64,000 nt of DNA, taken from the NCBI RefSeq assembly GCF_002575655.3, contig NC_053039.3, forward strand, positions 238,058,622 through 238,122,621. The letters are read 5' to 3'. The translations under genes and the position numbers were made by a program. The notes below the pieces were generated by a model. It was not told the DNA's origin. It was given only the letters and a program-made list of their open reading frames with translations, and ran no database searches. Source of the DNA: Aegilops tauschii subsp. strangulata. Its lineage: Eukaryota > Streptophyta > Magnoliopsida > Poales > Poaceae. Below, one piece after another: positions 22,291 through 35,412 of this stretch; within the stretch, counting starts at the first letter, position 1, and each line of letters opens with the position of its first letter.

Positions 22291-23260
22291 GATGATAGTA
22301 GAAATAATGCGGACTGGGTCTATGATCTGAGGATTATCCTCATTGCTGCATAGAAGAATTATGTCCTTGATGCACCGCTAGGTGACAGACCTATTGCAGG
22401 AGCAGATGCAGACGTTATGAACGTTTGACAAGCTCGGTATGATGACTACTTGATAGTTTAGTGCACCATGCTATACGGCTTAGAACCGGGACGTCAAAAA
22501 TGTTTTGAACGCCATGGAGCATATGAGATGTTCCAAGAGCTGAAAATGTTATTTAAGACTCATGCCCGTGTTAAGAGGTATGAGACCTCTGACTAGTACT
22601 TTGCCTACAAGATGGAGGAGAATAGCTCAGCTAGTGAGCATGTGCTCAGAATGTCTGGGTACTACAACCGCTTGAATCAAGTGGAGCTAATCTTCCATAT
22701 AAGGTAGTGATTGACAGAGTTCTCTAGTCACTATCACCAAGTTACTAGAACTTCGTGATGAATTATAATATGCAAGGCATAACGAAAACAATTCCCAAGC
22801 TCTTCGCGATGCTCAAATCGGCGAAGGTATAAATCAAGAAATAGCATCAAGTGTTGATGGTTAAACAAGAACACTGAAAGGGAACTTCAAGAAGAATGGC
22901 AAGCAAGTTTCCACTCCCATGAAGAAGCCCAAAGCTAGACCCAAACCTGAAACTGAGTGCTTCTACTGCAAAGGAAATGGTCACTGGAAGCGGAACTGCC
23001 CCAAAAAACTTGGCGGATAAGAAGGATGGCAAAGTGAACAAGGTATATTTGATATACATTTTATTGATGTGTACTTTACTAGTGTTCATAGTAGCCCCTG
23101 GGTATTTGATACAGGTCCAGTTGCTAAGATTTGTAACTCGAAACAGGAGTTGCAAAATGAACAGATACTAGTTAAGGGCGAGGTGACGATGTGTGTTGGA
23201 AGTGATTCCAAGGTTGATAAGATCACCATCGCACACTCCATTTACCTTCGGGATTAGATT
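22291..23260 (+). pseudogene. Copia A gag and protease remnant
   Basis: Broken gag frames are recognisable from about 22320 (LGDRPIAGADAD, then LEPGRQKCFERHGAYEMF near 22480-22540) with several stops. A CCHC zinc knuckle ECFYCKGNGHWKRNC lies near 22956-23000, after the basic MKKPKARPKPET. The protease start follows at about 23090: a WVFDTGPVAKI segment with the catalytic Asp-Thr-Gly. Gag packages RNA through the knuckle. Stops and a shift after the knuckle disable it. Confidence 0.75.
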
Positions 23261-23284
23261 TGAACCTAAAATAAATGTTATTCG

Positions 23285-24619
23285 GTGTTCGCGTTGAGCA
23301 TGAATATGATTGGATCATGTTTATTGCAATACGGTTATTCATTTAAGTCAAAGAATAATTGTTATTTTGTTTACATGAATAAAACCTTCTATGGTCATAC
23401 ACTCAATATAAATGGTTTATTGAATCTTGATCATAGCGATACACATATTCATAATATTGATGCCAAAAGACGCAAAGTTGATAATGATAGTGCAACATAT
23501 TTGTGGCACTGCTGTTTAGGTCATATTGGTGTAAAGCGCATGAAGAAACTCCATGCGGATGTACTTTTGGAATCACTTGATAATGAATCATTTGATGCTT
23601 GCGAACCATGCCTCATGGGCAAGATGAGTAAAACTCCGTTCTCCGAAACAATGGAGCGAGCCACTGACTTATTGGAAAGAATACATACCGATGTATGCAG
23701 TCCGATGAGTGTTGAGGCTCGCGGCGGGTATCGTTATTTTCTGACATTCACAGCTGATTTGAGCAGATATGGGTATATCTACTTGATGAAACACAAGTCT
23801 GAAACATTTGAAAAGTTCAAAGAATTTCAGAGTGAAGTGGAGAACCATCGTAACAAGAAAATAAAAGTTTCTACGATCTAATCGCGGAGGCGAATATTTG
23901 AGTTACGTGTTTGGCCTTCATTTAGAACAATGTGGAATAGTTTCACAACTCACGCCACTTGGAACACCAAGCGTAATGGTGTGTCCGAACATCGTAACCG
24001 TACTTTATTAGATATGGTGCGATCTATTATGTCTCTTACCGATTTACCACTATCGTTTTAGGGTTATGCATTAGAGACAGCTGCATTCACGTTAAATAGG
24101 GCACCATCTAAATCCGTTGAGACGACACCGTATGAACTGTGGTTTGGCAAGAAACCTAAGATGTCATTTCTTAAAGTTTGGGGTTGCGATGCTTATGTGA
24201 AAAAGCTTCAGCCTGGTAAGCTCGAACAAAATCGGAGAAGTGTGTCTTCATAGGATACCCAAAAGAATCTGTTGGGTACACCTTCTATCACAGATCCGAA
24301 GGCAAGATATTTGTTGCTAAAAATGGATCCTTTCTAGAGAAGGAGCTTCCCTCGAAAGAAGTGAGTGGGAGGAAAGTAGAACTTGATGAGGTAATTGTAC
24401 CTTCTCTCGAATTGGAAAGTAGCTCATCACAGAAAACCGTTCCCGTGATGCCTGCACCAACTAGTGCGGAAGCTAATGATAATGATCATGAAATCTCAGA
24501 TCAAGTTACTACCAAACCTCGTAGGTCAACCAGAGCACGTTTTGCACCAGAGTGGTACGGTAATCCTATTCTAGAAGTCAAGTTACTAGACCATGACGAA
24601 CCTACGAACCATGAGGAAG
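23285..24619 (+). pseudogene. Copia A integrase remnant
   Basis: The GAG-pre-integrase and zinc-binding region is clear (WHCCLGHIGVKRMKK, then CEPCLMGKMSKTPF), followed by the catalytic-core start (HTDVCSPMSVEARGGYRYF, FTADLSRYGYIYLMK). The frame breaks at 23879-23881 and again beyond (GYALETAAFTLNRAPS, TPYELWFGKKPK, CVFIGYPKESVGYTF). The tail, RRSTRARFAPEW, ends at the target site of Athila S at 24615-24619. Integrase joins element cDNA to host DNA; this copy has several stops and shifts. Confidence 0.8.
24615..24619. repeat. Target duplication GGAAG, left copy (Athila S)
   Basis: GGAAG directly before the LTR start TGATATGTC; the second copy at 42093-42097 follows the terminal CA of the right LTR. 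Removing one copy restores the copia A frame. Confidence 0.9.
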
Positions 24620-26192
24620 TGATATGTCTCCAACGTATCTATAATTTTTTATTGTTCCATGCTATTATATTATATGTTTTGGATGTTTAATGGGCTTTAA
24701 TATGCTCTTTTATATTATTTTTGGGACTAACCTATTAACCGAAGGCCCAGTGCCAGTTTCTGTCTTTTTGCCTATTTCAGTGTTTTGCAGAAAAGGAATA
24801 CCAAACGGAATGAAACCTTTGCGATGATCTTTGTTGGAACAAACGCAATCCAGAAGACTTGGAGTTGAAGTCTGGAACTCCGGGAGGCGGCCACGAGGCA
24901 GGAGGACGCGCCCAGGGGGGTAGGTGCGCCCCACCCGTGGGCCCCATGGAGCTCCACCGACGCACTTCTTTCGCCTATATATACTCTTATACCCTAAAAA
25001 CATTAGGGGGAGCCACGAAACCACTTTTCCACCGCCGCAACCTTCTGTACCCGTGAGATCCCATCTTGGGGCCTTTTCCGGCGATCTGCCGAAGGGGGAA
25101 TCGATCATGGAGGGATTCTACATCAACACCATAGCCTCTCCGATGATGTGTGAGTAGTTTACCACAGACCTCCGGGTCCATAGTTATTAGCTAGATGGCT
25201 TCTTCTCTCTCTTTGATTCTCAATACAAAGTTCTCCTCGATGTTCTTGGAGATCTATTCGATGTAATACTCTTTTGCGGTGTGTTTGCCGAGATCCAATG
25301 AATTGTGGATTTATGATCAAGTTTATCCATGAATAATATTTGGTTCTTCTCTAAATTCTTATATGCATGACTTGATATCTTTGCAAGTCTCTTCAAATTA
25401 TCGGTTTAGTTTGGCCTACTAGATTGATCTTTCTTGCAATGGGAGAAGTGCTTAGCTTTGGGTTCAATCTTGCGGTGTCCTTTCCTAGTGAAAGTAGGGG
25501 CAGCAAGGCACGTATTGTATTGTTGCCATCGAGGATAAAAAGATGGGGTTTATATCATATTGCTTGAGTTTATCCCTCTACATCATGTCATCTTGCTTAA
25601 TGCGTTACTCTGTTCTTAGGAACTTAATACTCTAGATGCATGCTGGATAGCAGTCGATGTGTGGAGTAATAGTAGTAGATGCAGAATCGTTTCGGTCTAC
25701 TTGACACGGACGTGATGCCTATATTCATGATCATGCCTAGATATTCTCATAACTATGCTCTTTTCTATCAATTGCTCGGCAGTAATTTGTTCACCCACCG
25801 TAATATATGCTATCTTGAGAGAAGCCACTAGTGAAACCTATGGCCCCCGGGTCTCTTTCTTATTATATTGCATCTCTTTTATTTACATCCCATATCGTTT
25901 TACTATTTTCCAATCTTTATTTTCCAATCTAAACAACAAGAATACCAAAAATATTTATCTTATTATCTTTATTAGATCTCACTTTTGCGAGTGGCCGTGA
26001 AGGGATTGACAACCCCTTTATCGCGTTGGTTGCAAGGTTATTGATTGTTTGTGCAGGTACTAGGTGACTTGTGTGTTATGTCCTACTGGATTGATACCTT
26101 GGTTCTCAAAAACTAAGCGAAATACTTACGCTACTTTGTTGCATCACCATTTCCTCTTCAAGGGAAAACCATCGCATGCTCAAGAGGTGGCA
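24620..26192 (+). repeat. 5' LTR of Athila S (1573 bp)
   Basis: Starts TGATATGTCTCCAACGTATC and ends GCTCAAGAGGTGGCA. It pairs with 40516-42092, from which it differs at scattered positions. A TATATATACTC-like TATA box lies at about 24975-24986. The only frames open inside are not conserved between copies. Confidence 0.9.
24975..24986 (+). promoter_or_regulatory. LTR TATA box, Athila S
   Basis: CCTATATATACTC, about 355 bases into the LTR; the same box is present in the right LTR near 40876. It is the likely start region of the element transcript. Confidence 0.55.
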
Positions 26193-26203
26193 AGAAGGAT
26201 TTC

Positions 26204-26221
26204 TGGCGCCATTGCCGGGGA
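26204..26221 (+). other. Primer-binding site of Athila S
   Basis: TGGCGCCATTGCCGGGGA, one base from the common TGGCGCCGTTGCCGGGGA site seen in Athila-type elements, 11 bases inside the 5' LTR. Confidence 0.8.
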
Positions 26222-26427
26222 GATCTACGCTCAAGTCAAGACATACCAAGTACCCATCACAAACTCTTCTCCCTCGCATTATATTATTTGCCATTCGCCT
26301 CTCGTTTTCCTCTCCCCCACTTCTAAAAGGATTTTCAAAAACCTTTGCCTTTTCTTCGCCTCTTTTCCGTTCGCCTCTTTTCGCTTGCTTCTTGTGTGCT
26401 TGTGTGTTGGATTGATTGTTTGTCACG

Positions 26428-26878
26428 ATGGCTCAAGATAATACTAAATTATGTGACTTTTCCAATACCAACAACAATGATTTTATTAGCACTCCGATTG
26501 CTCCTATTACCAATGCTGAATCTTGTGAAATTAATGCTGCTTTGTTGAATCTTGTCATGAAAGGTCAATTTTCTGGCCTTCGTAGTGAAGATGCCGCTAC
26601 CCATGTAAACAACTTTGTTGATTTGTGTGATATGCAAAAGAAGAAAGATGTGGATAATGGTATCGTTAAATTGAAGCTATTTCCGTTTTCTCTTAGAGAT
26701 CGTGCTAAAACTTGGTTCTCTTCTTTGCCTAAAAATAGTATTGATTCATGGAATAAGTGCAAAGATGCTTTTATCTCTAAGTATTTTCCTCCCGCTAAGA
26801 TCATCTCTCTTAGAAACGATATTATGAATTTTAACCAACTTGATCATGAGCATGTTGCACAAGCTTGGGAGAGGATGA
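26428..26878 (+). pseudogene. Athila S gag, N-terminal part
   Basis: The start codon is at 26428-26430 (MAQDNTKLCDFSNTNNNDF). The retrotransposon gag domain is visible: LRSEDAATHVNNFVDLCD, then KLKLFPFSLRDRAKTWFSSL and WNKCKDAFISKYFPPAK. It breaks in a codon at 26878, where copia B inserted, and resumes at 35418 in register. The domain assembles the particle. The first 150 codons are open. Confidence 0.85.
26874..26878. repeat. Target duplication GATGA, left copy (copia B)
   Basis: GATGA precedes TGTTGGGG; its partner is 35413-35417. Removing one copy restores the gag frame across the junction (…Trp-Glu-Arg-Met-Lys-Leu-Met-Ile…). Confidence 0.9.
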
Positions 26879-28616
26879 TGTTGGGGAACGTAGTAATTTC
26901 AAAAAAAAATCCTACGCACACGCAAGACCATTGTGATGCATAGCAACGAGAGGGGACAGTATTGTCCACATACCTTCGTAGACCGAAAGCGGAAGCGTTA
27001 TGACAACGCGGTTGATGTAGTCATACGTCTTCACGATCCAACCGATCCTAGTACCGAAAGTATGGCACCTCTGCGATCTGCACACGTGCAGCTCGGTGAT
27101 GTCCCACGAACTCATGATCTAGCAGAGTGTCAAGGGAGAGCTTCGTCAGCACGACGGCGTGATGACGGTGATGATGAAGTTACCGGCGCAGGGCTTCGCC
27201 TAAGCACTACGACGATATGACCGAGGTGGATTATGGTGGAGGGGGCACCGCACACGGCTGGAAACAATCAACTCGTGTGTTCTAGGGTGCCCCCTGCCCC
27301 TGTATATAAAGGAGCAAGGGGGAGGCCGGCCGGCCTTGGGGCGCGCCAAGGAGGGGGATGAGTCCTCCTCCTAGTAGGAGTAGGACTCCCCCTTTCCTAG
27401 TCCAACTAGGAGGAGGAAAGGGGAAGGAAGGAGAGGGAGATGAGAAGGAAAGGGGGGCGCGCCCCCCTCCCTAGTCCAATTCGGACTCCCTATAGGGAGG
27501 GGCGCGGCTGCCCCTTGTGGGCTGCCTCCCCTCTTCCCTATGGTGCATGTAGGCCCAATAGCCCCCCAGGGGTTCCGATAACCCCCCGGCACTCCGATAA
27601 TTATCCGGTGACCCCCGGAACTCATCCGGTGTCCGAACATAGTCATCCAACATATCAATCTTTATGTCTCTACCATTTCGAGATTCCTCGTCATGTCCGT
27701 GATCACATCCGAGACTCCGAACTATCTTCGATACATCAAAACACATAAACTCATAATACCGATCGTCACCAAACGTTAAGCGTGCAGACCCTACGGGTTC
27801 GAGAACTATGTAGACATGACCGAGACACGTCTCCGGTCAATAACCAATAGCGGAACCTGGATGTTCATATTGGTGCCCACATATTCTATGAAGATCTTTA
27901 TCGGTCAAACCGCAAAACAACATACGTTGTTCCCTTTGTCATCGGTATGTTACTTGCCCGAGATTCGATCGTCGGTATCTCAATACCTAGTTCAATCTCG
28001 TTACCGGCAAGTCTCTTTACTCGTTCCGTAATGCATCATCCCGCAACTAACTCATTAGTCACATTGCTTGCAAGGCTTATAGTGATGTGCATTACCGAGA
28101 GGGCCCAGAGATACCACTCCGACAATCGGAGTGACAAATCCTAATCTTGATCTATTCAACTCAACAAGTACCATCGGAGACACCTGTCGAGCACCTTTAT
28201 AATCACCTAGTTACGCTGTGATGTTTGGTAGCACACAAAGTGTTCCTCCGGTATTCGGGAGTTGCATAATCTCATAGTCATAGGAACATGTATAAGTCAT
28301 GAAGAAAGCAATAGCAATATACTAAACGATCAAGTGCTAAGCTAACGGAATGGGTCAAGTCAATCACATCATTCTCTAATGATGTGATCCCGTTAATCAA
28401 ATGACAACTCATGTCTATGGCTAGGAAAGTTAACCATCTTTGATTTAACGAGCTAGTCAAGTAGAGGCATACTAGTGACACTCTGTTTGTCTATGTATTC
28501 ACACATGTACTAAGTTTCCGGTTAATACAATTCTAGCATGAATAATAAACATTTATCATGATATAAGGAAATATAACTAACAACTTTATTATTGCCTCTA
28601 GGGCATATTCCCTTCA
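26879..28616 (-). repeat. 3' LTR of copia B (1738 bp)
   Basis: Inverted BARE-type LTR. The plus strand starts TGTTGGGGAACGTAG and ends GGGCATATTCCCTTCA. The TATA box is on the minus strand at about 27301-27311. It matches 33673-35412 closely, with scattered substitutions. Confidence 0.9.
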
Positions 28617-28800
28617 GTCTCCCACTTGCACTAGAGTCAATAATCTAGTTCACATTGCCATGTGATTTAACACCAATAGTTCACATCACCATGTGATTAA
28701 CACCCATAGTTCACATCGCCATGTAACCAACACTCAAAGGGTTTACTAGAGTCAGTAATCTTAGTTCACATCGCCATGTGATTAACACCCAAAGAGTACT
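28617..28800 (-). repeat. Polypurine tract and ~30-34 bp repeats, copia B 3' end
   Basis: The tract (minus strand GTGCAAGTGGGAGAC) touches the LTR. Beside it a unit containing TTCACATCGCCATGTGATTAACACC recurs about four times with variations. Copia A has the same arrangement at 43366-43547, so it is a family feature. Confidence 0.75.
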
Positions 28801-30120
28801 GAGGTGTGATAATGTTTTGCTTGTGAGAGAAGTTTAGTCAACGGGTCTGCCATATTCAGATCCATATGTATTTTGCAAATTTCTATGTCAACAATGCTCT
28901 GCACGAAGCTACTCTAGCTAATTGCTCCCACTTTCAATATGTATCCATATTGAGACTTAGAGTCATCTGGATCAGTGTCAAAACTTGCATCGACGTAACC
29001 CTTTACGACGAACCTTTTGTCACCTCCATAATCGAGAAACATATCCTTATTCCACTAAGGATAATTTTGACCGATGTCCAGTGATCTACTCCTAGATCAC
29101 TATTGTACTCCCTTGCCAAACTCAATCTAGGGTATACAATAGATCTGGTACACAGCATGGCATACTTTATAGAACCTATGGCTGAGGCATAGGGAATGAC
29201 TTTCATCCTCTTTCTATCTTCTGCCGTGGTCGGGCTTTGAGTCTTACTCAATTTCACAGCTTGCAATACAGGCAAGAACTCCTTCTTTGACTGTTCCATT
29301 TTGAACTACTTCAAAAATTTGTCAAGGTATGTACTCATTGAAAAAACTTATCAAGCGTCTTGATCTATCTCTATAGATCTTGATGCTCAATATGTAAGTA
29401 GCTTCATCGAGGTCTTTCTTTGAAAAACTCCTTTCAAACACTCCTTTTATGCTTTCCTGAAAATTCTACATCATTTCCGATCAACAATATGTCATTCACA
29501 TATACTTATCAGAAAGGTTGTAGTGCTCCCACTCACTTTCTTGTAAATACAGGCTTCATCGCAAGTCTGTATAAAACTATGTGCTTTGATCAACTCATCA
29601 AAGCGTATATTCCAACTCTGAGATGCTTTGCACCAGTCCATGGATGGATCGCTGGAGCTTGCACATTTTGATAGCACCTTTAGGATCGACAAAACCTTTT
29701 GGTTGCATCATATACAACTCTTCTTTAAGAAATCCATTAAGGAATGTAGTTTTGACATCCATTTGCCATATTTCATAAAATGTGGTAATTTGCTAACATG
29801 ATTCGGACAAACTTAAGCATCGCTATGAGTGAGAAAATCTCATCGTAGTCAACACCTTGAACTTTGTCAAAAACCTTTTTCGACAAGTCTAGCTTTGTAG
29901 ATAGTAACACTACTTTTAGCGTCTGTCTTCCTCTTGAAGATCCATTTATTTTCTATGGCTTGCCGATCATCGGGCAAGTTAACCAAAGTCCACACTTTGT
30001 TCTCATACATGGACCCTATCTCAGATTTCATGGCCTCAAGCCATTTCGCGGAATCTGGGCTCATCATTGCTTCCTCATAGTTCGTAGGTTCGTCATGGTC
30101 AAGTAACATGAACTCCAGAA
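28801..30120 (-). pseudogene. Copia B RT/RNase H remnant
   Basis: Read leftward: DHDEPTNYEEAMMSPDS, WKLEAM-type RT entry, VWTLVNLPDDRQAIENKW and FKRKTDAKSSVTIYKARL (30109-29867). A broken stretch follows, then [18 protein letters not shown] and CIYKKVSGSTTTFL (29692-29492). The YVDD site region is mutated and out of frame, and RNase H pieces near 29299-29003 begin at MEQSKKEFLPVLQ. The many stops and shifts make it inactive. Confidence 0.8.
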
Positions 30121-31427
30121 TAGGATTACCCTACCACTCTGGTGTGGAACGTACTCTGGTTGACCTACGAGGTTCGGTAATAACTTGATCCGAAGCTTCA
30201 TGATCATCATTAAGTTCCTCACTAATTGGTGTAAGCATCACTTGAACTGATTTTAGTGAAGAAATACTTTCCAATTCGGGAGAAGGTACAATTACCTCAT
30301 CAAGTTCTACCTTCCTCCCACTCACTTCTTTCGAGAGAAACTCCTTCTCTAGAAAGGATCCATTCTTAGCAACAAAGATCTTGCCTTCGGATCTGTGATA
30401 GAAGGTGTACCCAACAGTCTCTTTTGGGTATCCTATGAAGACACATTTCTCCGATTTGTGTTCGAGCTTATCAGGTTGAAGCTTTTTCACATAAGCATCG
30501 CATCCTCAAACTTTAAGAAACGACAACTTGGGTTTCTTGCCAAACCACAGTTCATAAGGTGTCGTCTCAACGGATTTAGATGGTGCCCTATTTAACGTGA
30601 ATGCAGTTGTCTCTAATGCGTAACCCTAAAACGATAGTGGTAAGTCGGTAAGAGACATCATGGATTGCACTATATCCAATAAAGTATGGTTATGACGTTC
30701 GGATACACCATTATGCCGTGGTGTTCCAGGTGGCATGAGTTTGTGAAACTATTCCACATTGTTTTAATTGAAGGCCAAACTCGTAACTCAAATATTTGCC
30801 TCTACGATCAGATCGTAGAAACTTTGTTTTCTTGTTATGATGATTCTCTACTTCACTCTGGAAATCTTTGAACTTTTCAAGTGTTTCAAACTTGTGTTTC
30901 ATCAAGTAGATATACACATATCTGCTCAAATCATCTGTGAAGGTCAGAAAACAATGATACCCGTCGTGAGTCTCAACACTCATTGGACCGCATACATCGG
31001 TATATATTATTTCCAGCAAGTCTGTTGCTCGCTCCATTGTTCCGGAGAACGGAGTCTTAGTCATCTTGCCCATGAGGCATGGTTTGCAAGCATCAACTGA
31101 TTCATAATCAAGTGATTCCAAAAGCCCATCAGCATGGATTTTCTTCATGCGCTTTACACCTATATGACCTAAACGGCAGTGCCACAAATAAGTTGCACTA
31201 TCATTATTAACTTTGCATCTTTTGGCTTCAATATTATGAATATGTGTATCACTATGATCGAGATTCAATAAACCATTCACCTGGGTGTATGACCACAAAA
31301 GGTTTTATTCACGTAAACAGAATAACAATTATTCTTTGACTTAAATGAATAACCGTATTGCTATAACATGATCCAATCATTTTATGCTCAACGCAAACAC
31401 CAAATAACATTTATTTTAGGTTCAACA
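30121..31427 (-). pseudogene. Copia B integrase remnant
   Basis: Read leftward from 31298: LLNLDHSDTHIHN, the zinc-binding WHCRLGHIGVKRMKK…CKPCLMGKMTKTPF and the core start YTDVCGPMSVETHDG, FTDDLSRYVYIYLMK, FLRSDRRGKYLSYEF. The frame is lost near 30711. It continues as KKLQPDKLEHKSEKCVFIGY and KIFVAKNGSFLEKE (30490-30131), ending RRSTRVRSTPEW. The core retains the FLRSDRRG Asp block. Stops and shifts disable it. Confidence 0.8.
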
Positions 31428-32440
31428 TTAATCCCGAGGGTAAAGGGAGTGTGCGATGGTGATCTTATCAACCTTGGAATCACTTCCAACACACATCATC
31501 ACCTCGTCTTTAACTAGTCTCTGTTTATTTTGCAACTCCCGTTTCGAGTTACTACTCTTAGCAACTGAACCAGTATCAAATACCAAGGGGTTGTTATAAA
31601 CACTAGTAAAGTACACATCAATAACATGTATATCCAATATACCTTTGTTTACTTTGCCATCCTTCTTATCCGCCAAGTATCTAGGGCAGTTCCACTTCCA
31701 GTGACCATTTCCTTTGCAGTAGAAGCACTCAGTTTCAGGCTTTGGTCTAGCTTTGGGCTTCTTCATGGAAGTGACAACTTGCTTGTCATTCTTATTGAAG
31801 TTCCCTTTCTATCCCTTTGCCCTTTTCTTGAAACTAGTGGTCTTGTTAACCATCAACACTTGATGCTCTTTCTTGATTTCTCCCTTCGCCAATTTCAGCA
31901 TTGCGAAGAGCTCGGGAATTACTTTCGTCATCCCTTGCATATTTATAGTTCATCATGAAGTACTACTAACTTGGTGATAGTGACTAGATAACTTTTTCAA
32001 TTACTATCTTATCTGGAAGATTAACTCTCACTTGATTCAAGCAATTGTAGTACCCAGACAATCTGAGCACATGCTCACTAGTTGAGCTAGTCTCCTCCAT
32101 CTTGTAGGCAAAGTACTGTCAGAGGTCTCATACCTCTCGACACGGGCATGAGTATGAAATACCAATTTCAACTCTTGGAACATCTCATATGCTCCATGTC
32201 GTTCAAAACATTTTTGAAGTCCCGGTTCTAAGCCGTAAAGCATGCTGCACTAAACTATCAAGTCGTCATTATATTGAGCATTGTCAAACGTTCATAACGT
32301 CTGTATCTGCTCCTGCAATAGGTCTGTCACCTAGCAGTGCATCAAGGACATAATACTTCTATGCAGCAATGAGGATAATCCTCAGATCACGGAGCTAATC
32401 CGCATCATTGCTACTAACATTTTTCAACTTATTTTTCTCT
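31428..32440 (-). pseudogene. Copia B gag and protease remnant
   Basis: The leftward zinc knuckle ECFYCKGNGHWKWNC (31766-31680 region) follows the basic KKPKARPKPET. The protease-like LVFDTGSVAKSS follows, with Asp-Thr-Gly present. Upstream gag pieces include MLYGLEPGLQKCFERHGAYE (32243-32180) and stop-rich sequence to about 32440. Open frames are short, so the gene is dead. Confidence 0.75.
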
Positions 32441-33656
32441 AGGAACATATCAAAAATAAACGGGAAACTACATCGCGAGCTATTGATCTACAACATAGAT
32501 ATGCAAATACTATCAGGACTAAGTTCATGATAAATTAAAGTTCAATTAATCAAATTACTTAAGAACTCCCACTTAGATAGATATCCCTCTAATCATCTAA
32601 GTGATCACGTGATCCAAATCAACTAAACCGTGTCCGATCATCACGTGAGATGGAGTAGTTTTCAATGGTGAACATCACTATGTTGATCATATCTACTATA
32701 TGATTTACGCTCGACCTTTCGGTCTCAGTGTTCCGAGGCCATATCTGCACATGCTAGGCTCGTCAAGTTTAACCCGAGTATTCCGCGTGTGCAAAACTGG
32801 CTTGCACCCATTGTATGTGAACGTAGAGCTTATCACACCCGATCATCGCGTGGTGTCTCGGCACGATAAAATTTCGCAACGGTGCATACTCAGGGAGAAC
32901 ACTTGTACCTTGAAATTTAGTGAGAGATCATCTTATAATGCTACCGTCGAACTAAGCAAAATAAGATGCATAAAGGATAAACATCACATGCAATCAATAT
33001 AAGTGATATGATATGGCCATCATCATCTTGTGCCTTTGATCTCCATCTACAAAGCACCGTCATGATCACCATTGTCACCGACGCGACACCTTGATCTCCA
33101 TCGTAGCATCATTGTCGTCTCGCCAACTATTGCTTCTACGACTATCGCTACTGCTTAGTGATAAAGTAAAGCAATTACATGGCGACTGCATTTCATACAA
33201 TAAAGCGACAACCATATGGCTTCTGCCAGTTGCCGATAATTCCGTTACAAAACATGATCATCTCATACAATAAAATTTAGCGTCATGTCTTGACCATATC
33301 ACATCACAACATGCCCTGAAAAACAAGTTAGACGTCCTCTACTTTGTTGTTGCAAGTTTTACGTGGCTGCTACGGGCTGAGCAAGAACCGTTCTTACCTA
33401 TGCATCAAAACCACAACGACCGGGCGTAGCCACACTCGATTCAACTAAAGTTGGAGAAACTGACACCCACCAGCCACCTGTGTGCAAAGCACGTCGGTAG
33501 AACCAGTCTCGCGTAAGCGTACGCGTAATGTCGGTCCGGACTGCTTCATCCAACAATACCGCTGAATCAAAGTATGACATGCTGGTAAGTAGTATGACTA
33601 TTATCGCCCACAACTCACTTGTGTTCTACTCGTGCAAATAACATCTACGCATAGAC
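32441..33656 (-). other. Untranslated leader of copia B
   Basis: Homologous to the leaders of copia A and copia C; no conserved ORF. It shares the CACGTGAGATGGAG and GGTGCATACTCAGGGAG landmarks. Confidence 0.6.
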
Positions 33657-33672
33657 CTGGCTCTGATACCAC
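33657..33672 (-). other. Primer-binding site of copia B
   Basis: Minus strand TGGTATCAGAGCCAG just inside the LTR, complementary to initiator-methionine tRNA; intact, unlike the site in copia A. Confidence 0.85.
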
Positions 33673-35412
33673 TGTTGGGGAACGTAGTAATTTTAAAAAA
33701 ATCCTACGCACACGCAAGATCATGGTGATGCGTAGCAACGAGAGGGGAGAGTATTGTCCACGTACCCACGTAGACCGAAAGCGGAAGCGTTATGACAACG
33801 CGGTTGATGTAGTCGTACGTCTTCACGATCCGACCGATCCTAGTACCGAAAGTACAGCACCTCCGCGATCTGCACACGTTCAGCTCAGTAACGTCCCACG
33901 AACTCACGATCCAGCAGAGTGTCAAGGAAGAGCTTCATCAGCACGACGGCATGATGACGGTGATGATGAAGCTACCGGCGCAGGGCTTCGCCTAAGCACT
34001 ACGACGATATGACCGAGGTGGATTATGGTGGAGGGGGGGCACCGCACATGGCTGGAAACAAGCAACTTGTGTGTTCTAGGGTGCCCCTTACCCCCATATA
34101 TAAAGGAGCAAGGGGAGGCCGGCCAGCCTTGGGGCGCGCTAAGGAGGGGGAGGAGTCCTCCTCCTAGTAGGAGTAGGACTCCCCCTTTCCTAGTTCAACT
34201 AGGAGGACGAAGGGGGAAGGAAGGAGAGGGAGAGGAGAAGGAAAGGGGGGCGCGCCCCCCTCCCTAGTCCAATTCGGACTCCCTACAGGGAGGGGGCGCA
34301 ACTGCCCCTTGTGGGCTGCCTCCCCTCTTCCCTATGGCGCATGTAGGCCCAATAGTCCCCCCGGGGGTTCCGACAACCCCCCGGCACTCCGATAATTATC
34401 CGGTGACCCTCGGAACTCATCCGGTGTACGAATATAGTCATCCAATATATCAATCTTTATGTCTCTACCATTTTGAGATTCCTCGTCATGTCCGTGATCA
34501 CATCCGAGACTCCGAACTATCTTCGGTACATCAAAACACATAAACTCATAATACCGATTGTCACCGAACATTAAGCGTGCGGACCCTACGGGTTCGAGAA
34601 CTATGTAGACATGACCGAGACACGTGTCCGGTCAATAACCAATAGCAGAACCTGGATGTTCATATTGGTGCCCATATATTATACGAAGATCTTTATCGGT
34701 CAAACCGCATAATAACATACGTTGTTCCCTTTGTCATCGGTATGTTACTTGCCCGAGATTCGATCGTCGGTATCTCAATACCTAGTTCAATCTCGTTACC
34801 GACAAGTCTCTTTACTCGTTCCGTAATGCATCATCCCGCAACTAACTCATTAGTCACATTGCTTGCAAGGCCTATAGTGATGTGCATTACCGAGAGGGCC
34901 CAGAGATACCTCTCCGACAATCGGAGTGACAAATCCTAATCTTGATCTATGCCAACTCAACAAGTACCATCGGAGACACCTGTAGAGCACCTTTATAATC
35001 ACCTAGTTACGTTGTGGTGTTTGGTAGCACATAAAGTGTTCCTCCGGTATTCGGGAGTTGCATAATCTCATAGTCATAGGAACATGTATAAGTCATGAAT
35101 AAAGCAATAACAATATACTAAACGATCAAGTGCTAAGCTAATGGAATGGGTCAAGTCAATCACATCATTCTCTAATGATGTGATCCCGTTAATCAAATGA
35201 CAACTCATGTTTATGGCTAGGAAAGTTAACCATGTTTGATTCAACGAGCTAGTCAAGTAGAGGCATACTAGTGACACTCTGTTTGTCTATGTATTCACAC
35301 ATGTACTAAGTTTCCGGTTAATACAATTCTAGCATGAATAATAAACATTTATCATGATATAAGGAAATATAAATAACAACTTTATTATTGCCTCTAGGGC
35401 ATATTTCCTTTA
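33673..35412 (-). repeat. 5' LTR of copia B (1740 bp)
   Basis: The plus strand starts TGTTGGGGAACG and ends GGGCATATTTCCTTTA. The terminal A in place of CA is probably a C-to-T type change on the other strand. The TATA box is near 34095-34104 on the minus strand. Confidence 0.9.

Larger units (their letters stand above)
26879..35412 (-). mobile_element. Complete BARE/Angela-like copia B (8534 bp)
   Basis: Full-length leftward copia with LTRs of 1738 and 1740 bp, GATGA duplication, intact primer site and polypurine tract, inserted in Athila S gag. All domains are present in the usual copia order (gag, protease, integrase, RT, RNase H) but broken by stops. It is the deepest level of this branch of the nest. 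Confidence 0.9.
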
